Positions 25,417 through 33,713 of a stretch of 64,000 bases of DNA are shown piece after piece (position 1 is the stretch's first letter; the number at the start of each line of letters is the position of its first letter). This stretch comes from an uncultured Flavobacteriales bacterium (GTDB lineage Bacteria > Bacteroidota > Bacteroidia > Flavobacteriales_G > Salibacteraceae), in NCBI GenBank assembly GCA_905181855.1, contig CAJIZE010000005.1:62001-126000 (forward strand), read 5' to 3'. The translations under genes were made by a program, and so were the position numbers. A model generated the notes under the pieces. That model worked only from the letters and a program-made list of their open reading frames with translations. It searched no databases and was not told the origin of the DNA.

Positions 25417-25896
25417 ATGAAAAACAATATTTTATACCTTTCTATTCCTTTTTTAATCGCTAATTTGATTATTTGCATGGAATCTTGTAAAGTTGACGAG
25501 TGCGAAGAGATTATTCCGACCGCTGAATATGTGGATTTAGTAACTCATGGAGATACTGCTACAATTACATTGTCATTTAAAGATTGTGATGGCGACTTAG
25601 GATTATTACCTTCGGATACTACTGCACCTTATGAATTCAACCTTTTTTTGGAGTATTACCAATTAAAAAATGGTGTTTGGGAAGTTGTTGGGCCATTACC
25701 CACACCATATTATTATAGAATCCCTGTACTTGAAACATCGGGAAACTCAATAATCACTGAAGGAGAAATTGACATAAGCTTAATTCCCTACTACTTACCC
25801 GGATATTCTGATACTATTAAATATCAAATTTATATAGTAGATAAAGCTTTAAATCAAAGCAATACAATTGAAACAGACATTTTAGTTGTTCAGTAA
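25417..25896 (+). CDS. Lipoprotein with Ig-like fold, function unknown
   Basis: 159 residues. Lipobox MESC gives lipidated Cys24. Residues 55-75 (TITLSFKDCDGDLGLLPSD) are the CDGDLG motif seen in several Bacteroidota lipoproteins of unknown role, followed by beta strands ending IDISLIPYYLPG and IYIVDKALNQSNT. Probably a single beta-sandwich domain. Divergent from the small lipoprotein gene, from which it is separated by 79 nt with the palindrome. The next gene, a porin, starts 77 nt later with its own -7 box. Confidence 0.72.
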   Translation: MKNNILYLSIPFLIANLIICMESCKVDECEEIIPTAEYVDLVTHGDTATITLSFKDCDGDLGLLPSDTTAPYEFNLFLEYYQLKNGVWEVVGPLPTPYYYRIPVLETSGNSIITEGEIDISLIPYYLPGYSDTIKYQIYIVDKALNQSNTIETDILVVQ

Positions 25897-25941
25897 TGTT
25901 CTAATCAAATAGGATGTACAAGCAAATAGCGATCTTAATTC

Positions 25942-25949
25942 TATATTCG
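25942..25949 (+). promoter_or_regulatory. -7 element for the second porin
   Basis: TATATTCG, 24 nt before the ATG at 25974. No Pho-box-like repeat was seen nearby, unlike at the first porin. Confidence 0.4.
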
Positions 25950-25973
25950 CTTCATTATCAAAAAAAATTTTAA

Positions 25974-27182
25974 ATGCTCTCTAACCACTCATGTTTAGCT
26001 AAATATTCATTGCTTTTATCTGTTACAATTCTATTGTCATTTGAAATTTCGGCACAAAAGAAAGGGATTTCATCACGTACCGAAATTGGTGAAGGGATTA
26101 AGTTTACCGCTCGTGATAAAAGTTACGACGTCCACCTTTATGGATGGGGACAGACTATAGCACATACCGAATTTCCGATTAAGAGTAATTTAAACCTGCA
26201 AGAGCTAGAATATGGCTTGGGTGTGACGCATGCAAGAACTGGCTTGAGAGGGTATTTGATTCAACCGGAATTACTTTTTCATTTTCAGATGGAATTTGTT
26301 AACTCAGGAGATCAAATCAGAAATGATATACAAGGAATTCAATTTAATGGTCTTTTGGATGCTTTTATTGAATGGAACATTTACAAAGGATTTAATTTTA
26401 GTGCTGGCCAACGTTTTGTGCCTGGCACAAGAGCAAGTACAACTCCAATACGAAATCTTCAGTTTGCAGGGAGAAGCACCTTTGATGCGTTTTCTGGCTT
26501 CACAAGAGATGCAGGACTCTTTGTATGGTATGACTTTGAAAGTAATGGAGCTTTAATTCGAACAATTGGAGCTGTAACACAAGGTGAAGGCGCTAACGTT
26601 CAAGTTAATTCCGGTGGATTGGCTTATACCGCTCGTGCTGATTGGTTTCCTTTTGGTGAATTCACGGATAATGGACAATTAACTCAAGGTGATCTAGAAA
26701 AAGAAAGGGCACCAAAATTACAATTGGGCGGAGGGGTTGAATTTAACGACAACTCGGTAAGAGAAAACGGACATTTAGGAGATTTGGTAATGGTTGAACG
26801 TGATATTTTAACCTATTTTGCTGATGTATTGTTCAAGTATCAAGGCTTTGCTTTTCAAGCCGATTTTGTAGATAAAGAAGTTGATATACCGGTTGTGTAT
26901 GACACCCTTTTTAATACCATAGGAATATTTAATAGCGGCATGGCCTTCGGAGGGTCGGGTAGCTATATGCTTGCTGATGATATTAGTTTAGCGATACGAT
27001 ATCATAGACTGATGCCAACTCCGGTTACCAAAAGAATTACATCTGATAACTACGGAATTGCCTTATCTAAATATTTTGCAGGTCACAATGTTAAAGTACA
27101 AACTGATATAGCTTTACAGGTACTTGATAATGATACTGACCCCAACTTTCAATGGCAGCTATTAATGTCGTTTGGATTTTAA
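25974..27182 (+). CDS. Phosphate-selective porin (OprO/OprP type), second copy
   Basis: 402 residues; signal peptide to about residue 27 (FEISA). Same family as the porin at 19487: mature start EIGEGIKFTARDKSYDVHLY, with RFVPGTRASTTPIRNLQFAG as counterpart of KLPGNRERVISSSKLQFVDR and a barrel end FQWQLLMSFGF. The paralogues are clearly diverged. A role in outer-membrane entry of phosphate or other anions is inferred from the family and from the neighbouring phosphate genes. Its stop is 7 nt from the stop of the convergent TonB receptor. Confidence 0.83.
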   Translation: MLSNHSCLAKYSLLLSVTILLSFEISAQKKGISSRTEIGEGIKFTARDKSYDVHLYGWGQTIAHTEFPIKSNLNLQELEYGLGVTHARTGLRGYLIQPELLFHFQMEFVNSGDQIRNDIQGIQFNGLLDAFIEWNIYKGFNFSAGQRFVPGTRASTTPIRNLQFAGRSTFDAFSGFTRDAGLFVWYDFESNGALIRTIGAVTQGEGANVQVNSGGLAYTARADWFPFGEFTDNGQLTQGDLEKERAPKLQLGGGVEFNDNSVRENGHLGDLVMVERDILTYFADVLFKYQGFAFQADFVDKEVDIPVVYDTLFNTIGIFNSGMAFGGSGSYMLADDISLAIRYHRLMPTPVTKRITSDNYGIALSKYFAGHNVKVQTDIALQVLDNDTDPNFQWQLLMSFGF

Positions 27183-27189
27183 GTAGTTT

Positions 27190-30039
27190 TTAAAAGGTAA
27201 AGCTGTACTTAAAATTGAAACCAACTCCTGGATTGTATTTGTTGAAGATTTTGTCATCTGAGCCAAAAGAGTGGTAAACCATTTCTCTTGAATCGTTAAG
27301 AATATTAGTAACTCCAAAAGTTATTTTGCTGTTGAAATCTTTGCCAAAAGATTTATATGAGTTGAAATTAAAGCTATTAAACGACCGCGTATAAATGTCA
27401 GGAACTCTTTCTGAACCAATGATAGTAAGTTGATCTCCTTGTACGTTGTATGCAAGAGAGAAGCTCAATTTAGTTGCTGGTTCATCGTAAGATAAAGCAA
27501 CATTAACAGCATAAGGAGATTGACCAGACATTTGTCTTGTATTGGCAATTGTTTCTCCGTCTCTTAAAAAACCTTCTCGCGATTGAAATTCGGTTTTTCC
27601 ATCGTTGTTAACGTAAACGCTGTTCATATCAATAGCTGAGTTCACCAATGAGACATTGGTGGTGAAAAACAATCTATTTAAAAAATTTTCAGCTTCAGGT
27701 AAGCCTTTTCTTAATTCAACTTCAATACCATAAACCATGGCATCACCAGAGTTTCGCGGTTTTACTTCGTCAGGGTTTAAGTTGTTTGAAATTAGCTCAA
27801 TATGCCCATCAAATTGTTTGTAAAAACCTGCAACTGAGAATAGTTCTTTAGGACTAATGAAATACTCATAACGAACATCAAAATTCATGATTTTAGTTTG
27901 CTCTAAATCCAAGTTACCGATAAATGTTCTTTTGGTTATTGGGTCGTAAATTTGAGCAATTGATTTTTCTTTAAATGATGGCATGGCCACTGTTTTGTTA
28001 GCTGCTAACCTTAAGTTCATGTCCTCGTTAACAGAGTAAACGAAATTCAACGATGGCAAAAAGTTAAATGCATCTAAAGTTTTTGTTCTGTTGTAGGTTT
28101 CGCTGCCTGAGTTGTTTGTTCCAGTATAATACAAATCAGTTTTTTCAACACGAACACCATAAACTGCTTTAAACAAACCTAAAAACCTGTTTTCTGCCAT
28201 TAAGTAACCAGCAAGTTGGGTTTGATCTGCAGAGTAGGAGTTTGCAGGTTGGTATGAGCCAATAGTATAAGTGCCATTTCTAAAGTTAGGACTCTCTTTG
28301 TCTGAAGACCAAATGTTTTCATCTGCTAAAAACCAATTAGGGTCAGTGCTGATTGCTCCAGAACCATTGTTGTCAAGTTTAAAATTAACAATTTCAAAAT
28401 CACGGTGTTTGAACATGGCAAAACCACCTGTTTTAATACTCATGTTATCGTTAAGTTGATGCTTAACATCAAACTTAAACGATTCGTTGTATTCGTTTAA
28501 GTATCTCCAAAACCTGTTTATTCCTGCGCCATCACCAGTATTTAAAGAAACAACACCATCAGTCATAGAAATTTTAGTTTCTCTAAAGTCTGGATCGTAA
28601 ACTTTTGAAAACGATAAAGCGTTTGACCAGGAAATGTTGGTATTGTTAACTTTATGGTTACCACTTAAAATTCCCGAAGTAAGTGTTCGTGCAGAGTAAG
28701 TTAGGATATCTTCTGCTAAAATAGCGCCTGTTTGCTCGTGGTCTTTATTGACTCTTTTGGCAGCAGTTGATTCTCCACTTTGAGTATTTAAAATAGATAG
28801 AACAAAAACGTTGCTGCCTTTTTTGTAAGAACCTGAAGCTAATCCACTCCACATAACACTGTTCTTGCCAAGATTACCTTTTATGGTCACAAACTCATTT
28901 AAGTTGTTTTCGTTTTTGCTTGTACTTTTCAAGTAAAAGTTAGACTCAAAACCCTCATAAAATGTTCTAGCGGTAGAGTAATTGGCAACTGCATTATAGC
29001 CAATTGTTCCTCCGTTATCAAGATTAAGTTGGTTGCCATGGTTGAACGAGAATGATCCGTTTGGTAAAGCAATTTTATTTTTAATACCTAATTGATTGCT
29101 AAACGAGCGAGTAATGTTCTCAAGTTCAGGGTCAGCTAAAACTTCGTCCGGAATTTTGGCGTTTCTGAAAAAAGGCAGCTCACGATCTTTACCAGCAAAC
29201 CCTAATGCATCTGCAGAGTTTCCATCGTAATAAACATAATCAGAGTTAAAGTGCATTCCAGGAGTAAAAGTGGTTCCAAAACTTAAGTTAGTTGTTTTTT
29301 CAAGTGGAAACTTTTTGGTAACAACATCAATCATTCCGCCGGTAAAATCGCCATAAAGGTCTGGCGAAAACGTTTTATATACAGCAACATTTTCTAAAAC
29401 AGAAGTAGGGAAAATGTCAATCTGTATACTATTAACATCCGGATCTAAACCTGGTATTGCCATACCATTTAAGGTCGTTTTTGTGTATCGATCGCCCAAG
29501 CCACGGACGTAAACATATTTTCCATCTTGAACCGTGACTCCGGTAACTCTTTTCATAGCACTGCCCAAATTGGCATCACCAATTTTCCTGAATGATTGTG
29601 AAGAAATACCATCTGTTACATTGGTTGCTTTTTTCATGTCCATTAGAATAGCAGTTTCGTTGTTTCGACTTGCCTTTGCGGTTATAACTACTGCTTTTAA
29701 CGTTGCGGTAGAAGCTTTTAATGTTGCGTCTACAACAGTTGATTCGCCCAATTTTATTTCCGTTTGAGGGAAAACCACGGGAGCATAAGAAATAAATGAC
29801 ACTTTAATGGTGTATGATCCCGGAGGAAGAGGCAATGAAAAATTACCGTCAAAATCCGTAATTGTTCCGACCCCCGGCATTTCTTCCACCGTAACAGCAG
29901 CTCCAATGAGTGGTCCACCAAAATCACCATCAGCAATATTTCCTCTTATAAAGCCTTTGGTTTTGTCACCTTCCGGATTATTACTAAAAGCACTAAAGCT
30001 GATAAGAAGAAGAGAGATTAATAGAGTAATTCGTGTCAT
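27190..30039 (-). CDS. TonB-dependent receptor, probably phosphate-regulated
   Basis: 949 residues from the ATG at 30039 (MTRITLLISLLLISFSAFSN); the longer frame to 30108 begins inside a hairpin and lacks a signal peptide at its start, so it is rejected. CarboxypepD_reg-like domain (about 30-115, GFIRGNIADGDFGGPLIGAA), a plug with RGLGDRYTKTTLNG and SIQIDIFPTSVLENVAVYKT, then a barrel ending FNFKYSFTF. The gene follows the beta-helix lipoprotein by 91 nt and has no promoter of its own that I can see, so it probably shares the Pho-box-like operator upstream of that gene. No SusD partner. Ligand probably phosphorylated, but that is inference. Confidence 0.9.
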   Translation of the reverse strand: MTRITLLISLLLISFSAFSNNPEGDKTKGFIRGNIADGDFGGPLIGAAVTVEEMPGVGTITDFDGNFSLPLPPGSYTIKVSFISYAPVVFPQTEIKLGESTVVDATLKASTATLKAVVITAKASRNNETAILMDMKKATNVTDGISSQSFRKIGDANLGSAMKRVTGVTVQDGKYVYVRGLGDRYTKTTLNGMAIPGLDPDVNSIQIDIFPTSVLENVAVYKTFSPDLYGDFTGGMIDVVTKKFPLEKTTNLSFGTTFTPGMHFNSDYVYYDGNSADALGFAGKDRELPFFRNAKIPDEVLADPELENITRSFSNQLGIKNKIALPNGSFSFNHGNQLNLDNGGTIGYNAVANYSTARTFYEGFESNFYLKSTSKNENNLNEFVTIKGNLGKNSVMWSGLASGSYKKGSNVFVLSILNTQSGESTAAKRVNKDHEQTGAILAEDILTYSARTLTSGILSGNHKVNNTNISWSNALSFSKVYDPDFRETKISMTDGVVSLNTGDGAGINRFWRYLNEYNESFKFDVKHQLNDNMSIKTGGFAMFKHRDFEIVNFKLDNNGSGAISTDPNWFLADENIWSSDKESPNFRNGTYTIGSYQPANSYSADQTQLAGYLMAENRFLGLFKAVYGVRVEKTDLYYTGTNNSGSETYNRTKTLDAFNFLPSLNFVYSVNEDMNLRLAANKTVAMPSFKEKSIAQIYDPITKRTFIGNLDLEQTKIMNFDVRYEYFISPKELFSVAGFYKQFDGHIELISNNLNPDEVKPRNSGDAMVYGIEVELRKGLPEAENFLNRLFFTTNVSLVNSAIDMNSVYVNNDGKTEFQSREGFLRDGETIANTRQMSGQSPYAVNVALSYDEPATKLSFSLAYNVQGDQLTIIGSERVPDIYTRSFNSFNFNSYKSFGKDFNSKITFGVTNILNDSREMVYHSFGSDDKIFNKYNPGVGFNFKYSFTF

Positions 30040-30082
30040 TTTATTTTTGATTTTATTTTTTACTTTTTTAACATCAAAACCC

Positions 30083-30102
30083 CTTAGCTTTTTTAAGCTA
30101 AG
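30083..30102 (-). terminator. Hairpin between lipoprotein and receptor genes
   Basis: CTTAGCTT-TTTT-AAGCTAAG, a perfect 8-bp stem, 28 nt after the lipoprotein stop. The T-tract after it on the minus strand is short (GGGGTTTT), so it probably causes partial termination, giving more lipoprotein than receptor. Confidence 0.55.
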
Positions 30103-30130
30103 AGACATTGAATCTTTCTATTGGTTGGTA

Positions 30131-31471
30131 TTATAATTCATTGTTAATTCCAGCCGCAGTCCATGAGAAAAGCGATATAGGGTTAATAGTTGAACCGCTT
30201 CCGCTAGTGATTAAAGCTTCTGCAGCAGTTTGATCAGCAGTAAAAACAGTACAGTCGTTTGTATTAGCATTATCTGTTGATGAAGTGTAAACACTTACAA
30301 CATCAAATTTTGAGTTGGTGAAAACTAAGGTTGGGTTAGCATCGGTTAAATGTGTTAATGCATCTGTTTTTGAATCAGCACAATCGTTTTGGTAGCTTGC
30401 TCTAACTTTTAATTTAGCAGATGGGTAAGTGAAAGTCACATTTTCGATTGTACCTTGTGCTTTTGATTTGAAATCGCCAGCTGAACCTTCAGTGCCTTGA
30501 GTTTTTACTAGTCCATTCTTAAGAGTAAACAAACCTGTTGTATTTGTTGAACCTTCAGGACCATCAATTTCTAATCCTTCGTCGGTTTCAATTCCGTCAC
30601 CGTGAATTACAGCGAAGTTTTCAATTGTACCTGAATAGTTTTGGTCTAAATCAATTCCGTCATCACCTTGATAAAAAACAAGTGCGTTGCTAATATTAAC
30701 TGTTCCACCAAAACACTCAATTCCGTCATCAAGCGTTGCGTAAACCTCAATGTTGCTAATAGTAGTCCCTGAACCAACGCCGCCTAAAGTTAATCCGTTA
30801 AGTTCGTTTCCTTCACCAATGGTAATACCACCGTGGCGTATTGAAACATAAGTTAACGTACCTGAATTATCTGCGGCAACTGACCCACCGTATTTACCAT
30901 AACCTGCGTCGGCTGGTATTCCTTCAATGTTTCCTTCAGTATCACCGTTTTCTGTACTTACAGGAGCGTTGCCTAAAATTACAATTCCTCCCCATTTCTG
31001 ATTGTCGGTTTTGGTTAAGTTAGATCCTACTTTTTGGCTGAACTCAATGTTATCAAGTATTGATGTGAAAATGATTGGATCTGCAGCAGTTCCTACCGCG
31101 ATTAATTTGCCACCTTTTGCAATAATCAGCGCAGAAGCGTTGGTTTCTTGACCTTCTTGACCTTTTACAATAGTACCGGCTTCAATTGTTAAAGTAGCGC
31201 CACTTTCTACAACTACTTTACCTTCAAGTTCGTAGATGTTGTTCGATGTCCAGGTTTCACTTGTAGTAACACTACCTGATTTCACTATGTTGCTATTTAC
31301 AATAGTGTCATACTCACATGCTACATTCTTGTCTTCTTTTTTTGCATCTTCATCGTAATTAGATGCTTTTGGGTCTGTACACCCTTTTTTACAAGATGTT
31401 GTTACCCCGCTTAATGCGAAAAGTGCAAATGTGATTAATGTTGTTTGTTTTAATGTTTTCATTGTTTTCAT
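30131..31471 (-). CDS. Lipoprotein with right-handed beta-helix, phosphate-starvation-linked
   Basis: 446 residues. Lipobox TTSC with lipidated Cys27. The mature N-terminus GCTDPKASNYDEDAKKED...ACEYD is the cysteine-containing CTDPxAxNYxxxA motif common on Bacteroidota surface proteins. Residues 80-420 have repeated short strands such as KVVVESGATLTIEAGTIV, SGTLTYVSIRHGGITIGEGN and DGIECFGGTVNISNALVFYQ, the pattern of a parallel beta-helix of polysaccharide-lyase or pectate-lyase shape; I see no catalytic lyase residues. Upstream lies a four-unit Pho-box-like array. With the receptor downstream it looks like a two-gene uptake operon. Confidence 0.8.
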   Translation of the reverse strand: MKTMKTLKQTTLITFALFALSGVTTSCKKGCTDPKASNYDEDAKKEDKNVACEYDTIVNSNIVKSGSVTTSETWTSNNIYELEGKVVVESGATLTIEAGTIVKGQEGQETNASALIIAKGGKLIAVGTAADPIIFTSILDNIEFSQKVGSNLTKTDNQKWGGIVILGNAPVSTENGDTEGNIEGIPADAGYGKYGGSVAADNSGTLTYVSIRHGGITIGEGNELNGLTLGGVGSGTTISNIEVYATLDDGIECFGGTVNISNALVFYQGDDGIDLDQNYSGTIENFAVIHGDGIETDEGLEIDGPEGSTNTTGLFTLKNGLVKTQGTEGSAGDFKSKAQGTIENVTFTYPSAKLKVRASYQNDCADSKTDALTHLTDANPTLVFTNSKFDVVSVYTSSTDNANTNDCTVFTADQTAAEALITSGSGSTINPISLFSWTAAGINNEL

Positions 31472-31508
31472 TATTTGTTTATTTTTTTTTGATGCAAATA
31501 ACCTCCTT

Positions 31509-31516
31509 CAATATTA
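31509..31516 (-). promoter_or_regulatory. Likely -7 element of the lipoprotein/receptor operon
   Basis: TAATATTG (minus strand), one base off TAnnTTTG, 16 nt downstream of the last heptamer of the array. The leader to the ATG at 31471 would be about 30 nt. Confidence 0.35.
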
Positions 31517-31532
31517 TCTGGTAATTTACTGA

Positions 31533-31572
31533 TTGTTATAGTTGAGTTAGAATTATGTTAAGCCAATGTTAA
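31533..31572 (-). promoter_or_regulatory. Pho-box-like operator of four TAAC heptamers at 11-bp period
   Basis: Read on the minus strand from 31572: TTAACAT, TTAACAT, CTAACTC, ATAACAA, each separated by 4 nt. The first two are identical and every unit keeps TAAC. The 7+4 geometry is that of E. coli Pho boxes (different base sequence). A PhoB-like regulator is encoded about 220 nt away. Confidence 0.65.
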
Positions 31573-31709
31573 CATCAAAACAAGAGACTTTCAGATTGTT
31601 TCTAACTTACCACCATTTTAAAGTTTGAAAGCAACATAAATTCTGATTAGAATTAAGTAAATTTGAAGATAGCAATACGAACTAGCCTTTTTGTTAAAGG
31701 CTTTAAAAA

Positions 31710-31738
31710 TTAATCGTTTATTAAAAGTAAGATAACAT
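31710..31738 (+). promoter_or_regulatory. Weak array before the PhoB-like gene
   Basis: Three heptamers at 11-bp spacing, TTAATCG, TTAAAAG and ATAACAT, keep TAA in the same phase. Only the last has the full TAAC core. If real it would be an autoregulatory site 54 nt upstream of the GTG start. Confidence 0.25.
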
Positions 31739-31791
31739 TGAACGGTAAAAAAACATCTAAGATTGACACTTATTTAAATAGGAAAAAAATA

Positions 31792-32472
31792 GTGAAAAAG
31801 GTCTTTAAAGTTTTAGTAGTTGATGACGAACCAGACATTGTTGAATTGGTTAGTTATCATTTGAAAAAAGAAGCGTTTAAAGTGTTCACAGCATTTAATG
31901 GTGCTACCGCAATAGAAGTTGCAAAAAAGGAGTTACCAGACTTAATTTTACTTGATGTGATGATGCCTGATATGGATGGAGTTGAAACTTGCGTTGAACT
32001 TAGGTCAATAGATGCGTTGAAACATGTGTTTATTGCTTTTTTGACCGCTCGAAGTGAGGATTATTCGCAGATAGCTGGTTTTGATGCTGGTGCAGATGAC
32101 TATATAACCAAACCAATTAAACCTCGTGTTTTGGTAAGCAGAATAAAAGCCATGCTCCGCAGGAACTTGATAAATGATAACGACTCAAACATCGAAACTA
32201 TTGGAGGATTAGTAATAGATAAAGATAAGTACACCGTAACATTGGACGGTTTTGAGATAAGCTTTCCAAAAAAACAGTTTGAACTATTGGCTTTATTGAC
32301 ATCTTCCATAGGCAAGGTTTTTACCCGTGATGTAATATTAAATAAAGTATGGGGAGACGATGTAATCGTTGGCGATAGAACCATTGATGTGCATATTAGA
32401 AAACTAAGAGAAAAAATCGGAGATTTAAAAATAAAAACAATTAAAGGGGTAGGGTATAAATTTGAAGCTTAA
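31792..32472 (+). CDS. PhoB-like OmpR-family response regulator
   Basis: 226 residues from the GTG at 31792, which gives MKKVFKVLVVDDEPDIVELV, the normal start of the family; the TTG at 31738 would add 18 residues of poor quality. Receiver domain with D11, D12, phospho-acceptor Asp55 (ILLDVMMPDMDG) and Lys in YITKPIKP. C-terminal winged helix (about 128-226, GDRTIDVHIRKLREKIG). It is followed with zero gap by a PhoR-like kinase. Bacteroidota PhoB proteins look like this, and the neighbourhood of phosphate transporters and Pho-box-like repeats supports the assignment. Confidence 0.88.
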   Translation: MKKVFKVLVVDDEPDIVELVSYHLKKEAFKVFTAFNGATAIEVAKKELPDLILLDVMMPDMDGVETCVELRSIDALKHVFIAFLTARSEDYSQIAGFDAGADDYITKPIKPRVLVSRIKAMLRRNLINDNDSNIETIGGLVIDKDKYTVTLDGFEISFPKKQFELLALLTSSIGKVFTRDVILNKVWGDDVIVGDRTIDVHIRKLREKIGDLKIKTIKGVGYKFEA

Positions 32473-33534
32473 ATGAAAAGTATTTTACCAAGACGGATAG
32501 CTTGGATATCCTCAATCATCTCAACAACATTTTTAGGGCTAATTATGGCCCTTCTTTTTTTATATTCAGGCAATGAAAATTGGTTACTGTTTGTATTAGG
32601 ATTGTTGGCTGGCGCTGTAGTTAGTTATGTGATTTTTCAATTTGCTATTGAAAATTTTGTTCATGCTAAAATCAAAATAATTTATAAAACCATTCATCAA
32701 CAAAAAAGAGCTTTAAACCAGAAAGAAGAGCTGGATTTTAGCCAAGATGTAATAGGAAAAGTAAATAGGGAGGTTATCGAATGGGCTTCTGAAAATCGAA
32801 ATGAAATAGCCTCGCTTAGAGAACAAGCCAAGTATCGGCGTGAATTTATTGGTAATTTATCACACGAATTAAAAACACCTCTTTTTTTAGCTCAGGGTTA
32901 TCTTTTAACCTTACTTGAAGGAGGCTTAGATGACAAACAAATTAACAAAGACTATTTGCTAAGAGCAGATAATAATGTTCAAAGATTGATCGATTTAGTT
33001 GAAGATTTAGATGGAATATCGAAACTTGATACCGGCGATGAAACATTAAATGTAGAGCGTATTGATATAGTAAAACTGGTAAAAGACATATTAAATTCAC
33101 TTGAACTAAATGCTAAAAAGAAAAGCATAAAATTGCTTTTTAATGAAAATAACGACAAACCAATTTATGCTTATTGTGATCCTAAAAGGATAGCCCAAGT
33201 TGTTACTAATTTGGTTGTTAATGGTATTAATTACAATACTAAAGAGGGGTATGTTAAGGCGAAATTCTACGATATGGATGAGAATATTCTTGTTGAATTT
33301 GAAGACAATGGAATAGGAATCTCACAAGATGATTTACCAAGATTGTTTGAACGCTTTTATAGGGTTGATAAGAGCAGATCAAGACATGAAGGTGGCACTG
33401 GTTTAGGGTTATCGATCGTGAAACATTTCATTGAAGCACATAAACAAACGATAAATGTTCGAAGCGAATTAGATAAAGGGTCTACATTTTCATTTACTTT
33501 AAGTAAAAGCAATAATCTTGTTAAGGGCAACTAA
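32473..33534 (+). CDS. PhoR-like sensor histidine kinase
   Basis: 353 residues. Two membrane helices (about 10-31 and 37-57) are joined by only about five residues, so there is no periplasmic sensor domain. HisKA with His131 in FIGNLSHELKTPL, then HATPase with N box (VTNLVVNGINY), G1 (EFEDNGIGIS), F box (LFERFYRVD) and G2 (GGTGLGLSIV). This layout fits PhoR, which senses phosphate through PhoU and the transporter. PhoU-like sequence is present here as the tail of the Na/Pi cotransporter. Starts on the base after the regulator's stop. Confidence 0.87.
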   Translation: MKSILPRRIAWISSIISTTFLGLIMALLFLYSGNENWLLFVLGLLAGAVVSYVIFQFAIENFVHAKIKIIYKTIHQQKRALNQKEELDFSQDVIGKVNREVIEWASENRNEIASLREQAKYRREFIGNLSHELKTPLFLAQGYLLTLLEGGLDDKQINKDYLLRADNNVQRLIDLVEDLDGISKLDTGDETLNVERIDIVKLVKDILNSLELNAKKKSIKLLFNENNDKPIYAYCDPKRIAQVVTNLVVNGINYNTKEGYVKAKFYDMDENILVEFEDNGIGISQDDLPRLFERFYRVDKSRSRHEGGTGLGLSIVKHFIEAHKQTINVRSELDKGSTFSFTLSKSNNLVKGN

Positions 33535-33679
33535 TTATCGGGGATTCCAAGGAAATAAGAATAATAGAAAAACGGCACTACAATTCGAAACTAATTTGGT
33601 TTGGTTAATATTTTTATAGGTAATTACTATAATGGGTGTAATAATATCGAAAACGGACTTAACTTTGGGTTTAACGATA

Positions 33680-33694
33680 CTAAGCATATCTTAG
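33680..33694. repeat. Inverted repeat beside the GSCFA gene promoter
   Basis: CTAAG-CATAT-CTTAG, two bases upstream of the -7 element at 33697. It could be an operator, but the arms are only 5 bp long. Confidence 0.3.
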
Positions 33695-33696
33695 AA

Positions 33697-33704
33697 TATT
33701 TTTG
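33697..33704 (+). promoter_or_regulatory. -7 element for the GSCFA gene
   Basis: TATTTTTG, exact TAnnTTTG. An apparent TTG start at 33702 is part of this box. Transcription should start near 33711, just before the TTG at 33714. Confidence 0.45.
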
Positions 33705-33713
33705 TCAATAACA

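Larger units (their letters stand above)
31472..31791. other. Divergent regulatory region, lipoprotein operon / PhoB-like gene
   Basis: 320 nt between the lipoprotein ATG (31471, minus) and the PhoB-like GTG (31792). It holds the four-unit array (31533-31572), a -7-like TAATATTG on the minus strand (31509-31516) and, nearer the regulator gene, a weaker TAA-core array (31710-31738). No gene seen. A 54-nt in-frame extension from a TTG at 31738 is treated as untranslated. Confidence 0.6.

Noticed and set aside
30040-30108. N-terminal extension of the TonB receptor (MSLSLKKLRGF...)
   Set aside because: It lies across an 8-bp-stem hairpin and pushes the signal peptide to residue 24. The ATG at 30039 gives a normal signal peptide.
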